Source of the DNA: Actinomycetales bacterium | GTDB lineage: Bacteria > Actinomycetota > Actinomycetes > Actinomycetales > Actinomycetaceae | Reading direction: 5' to 3' | NCBI GenBank assembly: GCA_022838965.1 | Contig: JALHDK010000089.1 | Span: 3,606 to 12,161, forward strand | Length of the DNA stretch: 8,556 nt | In this document: one piece after another, positions 6,417 through 8,556 of the stretch | Layout: the number at the start of each line of letters is the position of its first letter | How positions within the stretch are numbered: the stretch's first letter is position 1 | Notes under the pieces: model-generated | Told to the model about the DNA's origin: nothing | Database searches by the model: none | What the model saw: the letters and a program-made list of their open reading frames with translations, nothing else | Program-made: the position numbers and the translations under genes

Positions 6417-6445
6417 ATCCTCTCACTTCACCGGATCAACTGCAA
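6417..6445 (-). promoter_or_regulatory. candidate promoter of the E1 alpha / E1 beta / lipoyl operon
   Basis: On the minus strand TTGCAG (6440-6445) and GAGGAT (6417-6422) are separated by exactly 17 bases, resembling -35 and -10 boxes. The start would fall near 6410, giving a leader of about 24 bases with the GGAGG site. GATCA occurs at 6413-6417 and again at 6434-6438, two helical turns apart and overlapping both boxes, which could be a regulator site. The -10 is weak. Confidence 0.35.
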
Positions 6446-6464
6446 TGCGCGGCGGATCGTTCTG

Positions 6465-6473
6465 TGGTATAAG
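6465..6473 (+). promoter_or_regulatory. candidate extended -10 promoter for the second acyltransferase gene
   Basis: TGGTATAAG fits the extended -10 form TGnTATAAT with one mismatch. It is the most AT-rich spot in the intergenic region. A start near 6480 would give a leader of about 45 bases, but no ribosome binding site lies at normal distance from the ATG at 6526; the nearest GGAGG (6497-6501) is 24 bases away. No -35 is evident. Confidence 0.3.
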
Positions 6474-6512
6474 CGGCCGACCTCGCGACGCCGCGCGGAG
6501 GCCGGCGGCCGG

Positions 6513-6518
6513 TACCCT
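6513..6518 (+). promoter_or_regulatory. candidate -10 box for a leaderless transcript of the second acyltransferase gene
   Basis: TACCCT within GGTACCCTGA (6511-6520) ends seven bases before the A of the ATG at 6526. That is the spacing expected when transcription begins at the start codon itself. The lack of a nearby Shine-Dalgarno sequence supports a leaderless mRNA, which is common in actinobacteria. It competes with the extended -10 candidate at 6465-6473. Confidence 0.35.
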
Positions 6519-6525
6519 GAGCCTC

Positions 6526-7896
6526 ATGGAGCGGGACCACCTCATCGACATCGCCCGCGCGCTCGCGGTGGTGGCCGTGGTGGTGTACCACACCCTCTTC
6601 TTCACGATCGGACTCGACGACGGCGAGCTCACCGTGGCCCGCTGGGTGCCGTCCCGGGAGCTCGAGACGGTCGGCTGGCTGGTGATGCAGCTGCCCTTGT
6701 TCTTCATCGCCAGCGGCTGGGGACACGCTGCCGCGCAGGGCGTCCGCGGGATCGCCCGGATCGCGGGCCCGCTGCTCCTCTTCGTCACCGCGCTCGCCAC
6801 GGTCTCGACAGTCGCGGCATGGCAGCCGGGCACCGCCCCGGCGCTCCCCTACCCCGGCGCCACCGGGCGTGACTGGCTCGAGGTCGCCTCGAACCTGAGC
6901 CGCGACTACGCCGACTTCCTCTGGTTCCTCACGGCCTACCTGGTGGTCGTCGTCGTCGCTCGCGGGATGGTCCGCGAGCACGAACGCCGGGGTCTCCGGG
7001 TGGCCGCGGCGCTGACCGTCGTGGCCGCGGCGGCGGACGCGCTGGCCGCGGCTGTGGACCCGGCGTGGCGGAACGTCAACTGGGTGGCCGTGTGGCTCGT
7101 GTGCCACCAGTTCGGGATCGCACTCCAGCGCGGCTGGTTGCGTCACGGCCGGCCGTGGATGCCGTGGGCCGCGCTCGTCGGGGGCGCGGGCGGCCTCGTC
7201 CTCCTCATCACTGCGGTGGGATACCCCGCCTCGCCGATCGTGAACTACTACCCGCCGAGCCTCGCGCTGGTCCTTCTCGGAGTGGCGCAGACCGGCGCCC
7301 TCGCCCTCCTGATGCGCGCGGGAGTGGCACGTCATCCCGGCCCCGCTGCGGTTCGGCGCCTCGGGGTGTTCTCCGCCCACCTCCTGACGATCTACCTGTG
7401 GCAGGCCGCGTGCATCATCCTCGCCGTGCTGTTGCTCGTGGGGGCCGGCCGGATGATCCCGGCCCTCGCCCCGCTCCTGGTGAGCTGGCCGGCGATCGCG
7501 CTGGTCTCCGCCGCGGTCCTGGCGGTGGCGGTGCCCCGGATCGCGCGGGTCGAGCGGTGGGTCACGGCGCGGCTGCAGGCGGGACCACACGGGGTACGGA
7601 TCGCCACCCCGCTGCTGCTCGCGGGCACCACCCTCGTCTGGCGCACCGGAGCGGTGCTGCACCCCCGGCAGCCGTGGTCCACCGCAGGGGTGCTGCTGGT
7701 GTGGTCCGCCGGCGCGCTCCTCGCGGCGGACGCGGCCCGCCGTCGTCCGGGTGGTCCAATCCTCGACGATGCGCCGGCGGATCGGGTAGCTTGTGACCCA
7801 CGTCATATGGTGCGACCAGCGACGACACGATGCACCGTCACGTTCACACGGGATCTGGCGATGCCACGCCGATCGCACCACCGCCGTTCCCTCTGA
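6526..7896 (+). CDS. acyltransferase-3 family membrane protein (second copy)
   Basis: 456 residues with about ten hydrophobic segments. The N-terminus has the family signature: ERDHLIDIAR (2-11) with Asp8 and Arg11, then His22 in VVYHT. Shared with the first copy by eye are PLFFIASG (57-64), DFLWFLTAYLV (130-140), VWLVCHQFG (189-197), NYYPPSLALVLLG (240-252) and TIYLW (288-292). The residue after YLW is Gln293, where the first copy has His. The protein probably transfers acyl groups to an envelope component; the substrate is unknown. The ATG at 6526 is chosen because the signature begins two residues later; the upstream in-frame extension from 6445 is regulatory sequence. The membrane part ends near residue 404. 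The following 50 or so residues are basic and rich in codons rare in the rest of the gene, as if the original stop were lost. The gene ends 21 bases before the protease gene. Confidence 0.85.
   Translation: MERDHLIDIARALAVVAVVVYHTLFFTIGLDDGELTVARWVPSRELETVGWLVMQLPLFFIASGWGHAAAQGVRGIARIAGPLLLFVTALATVSTVAAWQPGTAPALPYPGATGRDWLEVASNLSRDYADFLWFLTAYLVVVVVARGMVREHERRGLRVAAALTVVAAAADALAAAVDPAWRNVNWVAVWLVCHQFGIALQRGWLRHGRPWMPWAALVGGAGGLVLLITAVGYPASPIVNYYPPSLALVLLGVAQTGALALLMRAGVARHPGPAAVRRLGVFSAHLLTIYLWQAACIILAVLLLVGAGRMIPALAPLLVSWPAIALVSAAVLAVAVPRIARVERWVTARLQAGPHGVRIATPLLLAGTTLVWRTGAVLHPRQPWSTAGVLLVWSAGALLAADAARRRPGGPILDDAPADRVACDPRHMVRPATTRCTVTFTRDLAMPRRSHHRRSL
7763..7792 (+). promoter_or_regulatory. 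weak candidate promoter of the protease gene inside the acyltransferase tail
   Basis: TCGACG (7763-7768) and TAGCTT (7787-7792) are 18 bases apart and resemble -35 and -10 boxes (four of six and three of six matches). They lie where the acyltransferase reading frame loses its usual codon pattern, which would fit a regulatory region that is also translated. The leader would be about 120 bases. Confidence 0.2.
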
Positions 7897-7917
7897 CGCC
7901 TGCTGGGAGGCACACCG

Positions 7918-8556
7918 ATGAAACACCGATACCTGAGGCCGTGGGCCGTCGTCGCGCTGGCGGCGGCGCTCCCCGCCTTCGCTCTGGCCCCCGCGCAGCC
8001 GGTGGACCGCGGCGACAACCGCGACCGGCCTGCACGGATCGCGGAGCTGAAACTCGACACCCCCGCCGAACTCACCGGACTGTCCCTGGCGGACCTGGAC
8101 GCCACGCTCGCTGGGGCGCAGGGCGAGACCCGGGTGATCGTGCGCCTGAAGGGTGCCTCGATCGCCGAGCAGGACCTCACCGACGCCGCCGCCGCCCGTG
8201 CGAAGGCTGACCTCCGCAAGGCGCAGGCCGACCTCATGAAGCGCGTCAAGGCGCTCGACCCCAGGGCGAGGATGGTCGCGCAGACCCAGGCCGTCCTCAA
8301 CGCCGTTTTCCTCGAGGTGGACGCCGCCGTCCTCCCGAAGCTCGCCAACGACCCGGCCGTGGCGCGGATCGCGCCGGTTGGCACCTACGAGCTCGACCTC
8401 TCCGAGACGGTGCCCTACATCGGCGCCGCGACCGTACAGAACAACGGCTTCACCGGCAAGGGCGTAAAGGTCGCGGTGCTGGACTCCGGCATCGACTACA
8501 CCCACGCCGCTCTCGGCGGCTCGGGGAACGTCGCGGACTTCGACGCCAACGACCCC
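7918..8556 (+). CDS. secreted subtilisin-like serine protease (S8 family), 3' end outside window
   Basis: 213 residues are visible and the frame is open to the window edge. The ATG at 7918 is preceded by GGGAGG (7905-7910) with a 7-base spacing. Residues 1-24 form a signal peptide: a basic start (KHRYLR), a hydrophobic core (AVVALAAALPAFALA), and likely cleavage after ALA at 24 or APA at 26. Residues about 70-160 resemble the inhibitor_I9-type propeptide (VIVRLKGASI at 73-82, AVLNAVFLEVDAAVLPKLAN at 125-144, AVARIAPV at 147-154), which folds the enzyme and is then removed. The mature domain begins around GFTGKGVKVAVLDSGIDYTH (177-196), where Asp189 is the catalytic aspartate of the Asp-His-Ser triad. 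The His and Ser motifs lie beyond the window, so activity cannot be confirmed. It follows the acyltransferase gene on the same strand after 21 bases and could be co-transcribed or have its own promoter. Confidence 0.9.
   Translation, partial: MKHRYLRPWAVVALAAALPAFALAPAQPVDRGDNRDRPARIAELKLDTPAELTGLSLADLDATLAGAQGETRVIVRLKGASIAEQDLTDAAAARAKADLRKAQADLMKRVKALDPRARMVAQTQAVLNAVFLEVDAAVLPKLANDPAVARIAPVGTYELDLSETVPYIGAATVQNNGFTGKGVKVAVLDSGIDYTHAALGGSGNVADFDANDP

Noticed and set aside
6497..6512. GGCC/CCGG palindromic run upstream of the second acyltransferase
   Set aside because: Short palindromes of this kind are expected by chance at this GC content, and no second copy suggests a protein site.
7912..7930. 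Direct repeat ACACCGAT on both sides of the protease start codon, 11 bases apart
   Set aside because: Too short to distinguish from chance, and one copy is coding sequence for the signal peptide.
6436..8505. Minus-strand open frame of 689 codons opposite the second acyltransferase and the protease
   Set aside because: No domain or sensible start context; it spans two well-supported plus-strand genes and their intergenic region, as expected of an antisense artefact in GC-rich DNA.

Overview
This is a GC-rich window with dense, mostly GC-ending codons and genes packed by 4-base start/stop overlaps. Its gene content (free lipoyl-domain protein in an E1 operon, COG4119-type Nudix protein, secreted subtilase) fits a high-GC Gram-positive actinobacterium. 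The sequence does not support a narrower assignment. No RNA genes, insertion sequences, CRISPR arrays or integration sites were seen. No stretch longer than 150 bases lacks a gene.

Layout. (1) Positions 3433 down to 1, minus strand: a three-gene operon coupled by GTGA and ATGA overlaps. It encodes a membrane acyltransferase-3 family protein, a 162-residue protein with four membrane segments, and a PEP/pyruvate-binding (PPDK N-terminal type) protein with a degenerate KaiC/RecA-like N-terminus. The last gene runs off the left edge. (2) Positions 3434-3525: a divergent promoter region. (3) Positions 3526-4077, plus strand: a single Nudix hydrolase gene. (4) Positions 6386 down to 4082, minus strand: an operon for a thiamine-diphosphate E1 alpha subunit, an E1 beta subunit and a free-standing 77-residue lipoyl domain. 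It ends four bases from the Nudix stop codon, and a long hairpin inside the Nudix 3' end looks like its terminator. (5) Positions 6387-6525: a second divergent control region. (6) Positions 6526-7896, plus strand: a second, paralogous acyltransferase-3 protein with an odd C-terminal tail. (7) Position 7918 to the right edge, plus strand: the start of a secreted subtilisin-like protease.

How the genes may work together. E1 alpha and beta should form the heterotetramer that decarboxylates a 2-oxo acid (or cleaves acetoin) and reductively acylates a lipoyl group. The third gene supplies only the lipoyl carrier, with no E2 transferase core and no E3, so those activities must come from elsewhere or the carrier works in trans, as glycine-cleavage H protein does. 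The two acyltransferase-3 proteins are probably envelope-modifying enzymes and are related to each other in architecture.

The least explained part is the acyltransferase / four-TM / KaiC-like-PPDK operon. It tightly couples a membrane acyltransferase to a likely ATP-dependent phosphotransferase-type enzyme, and I know of no described pathway that it matches.
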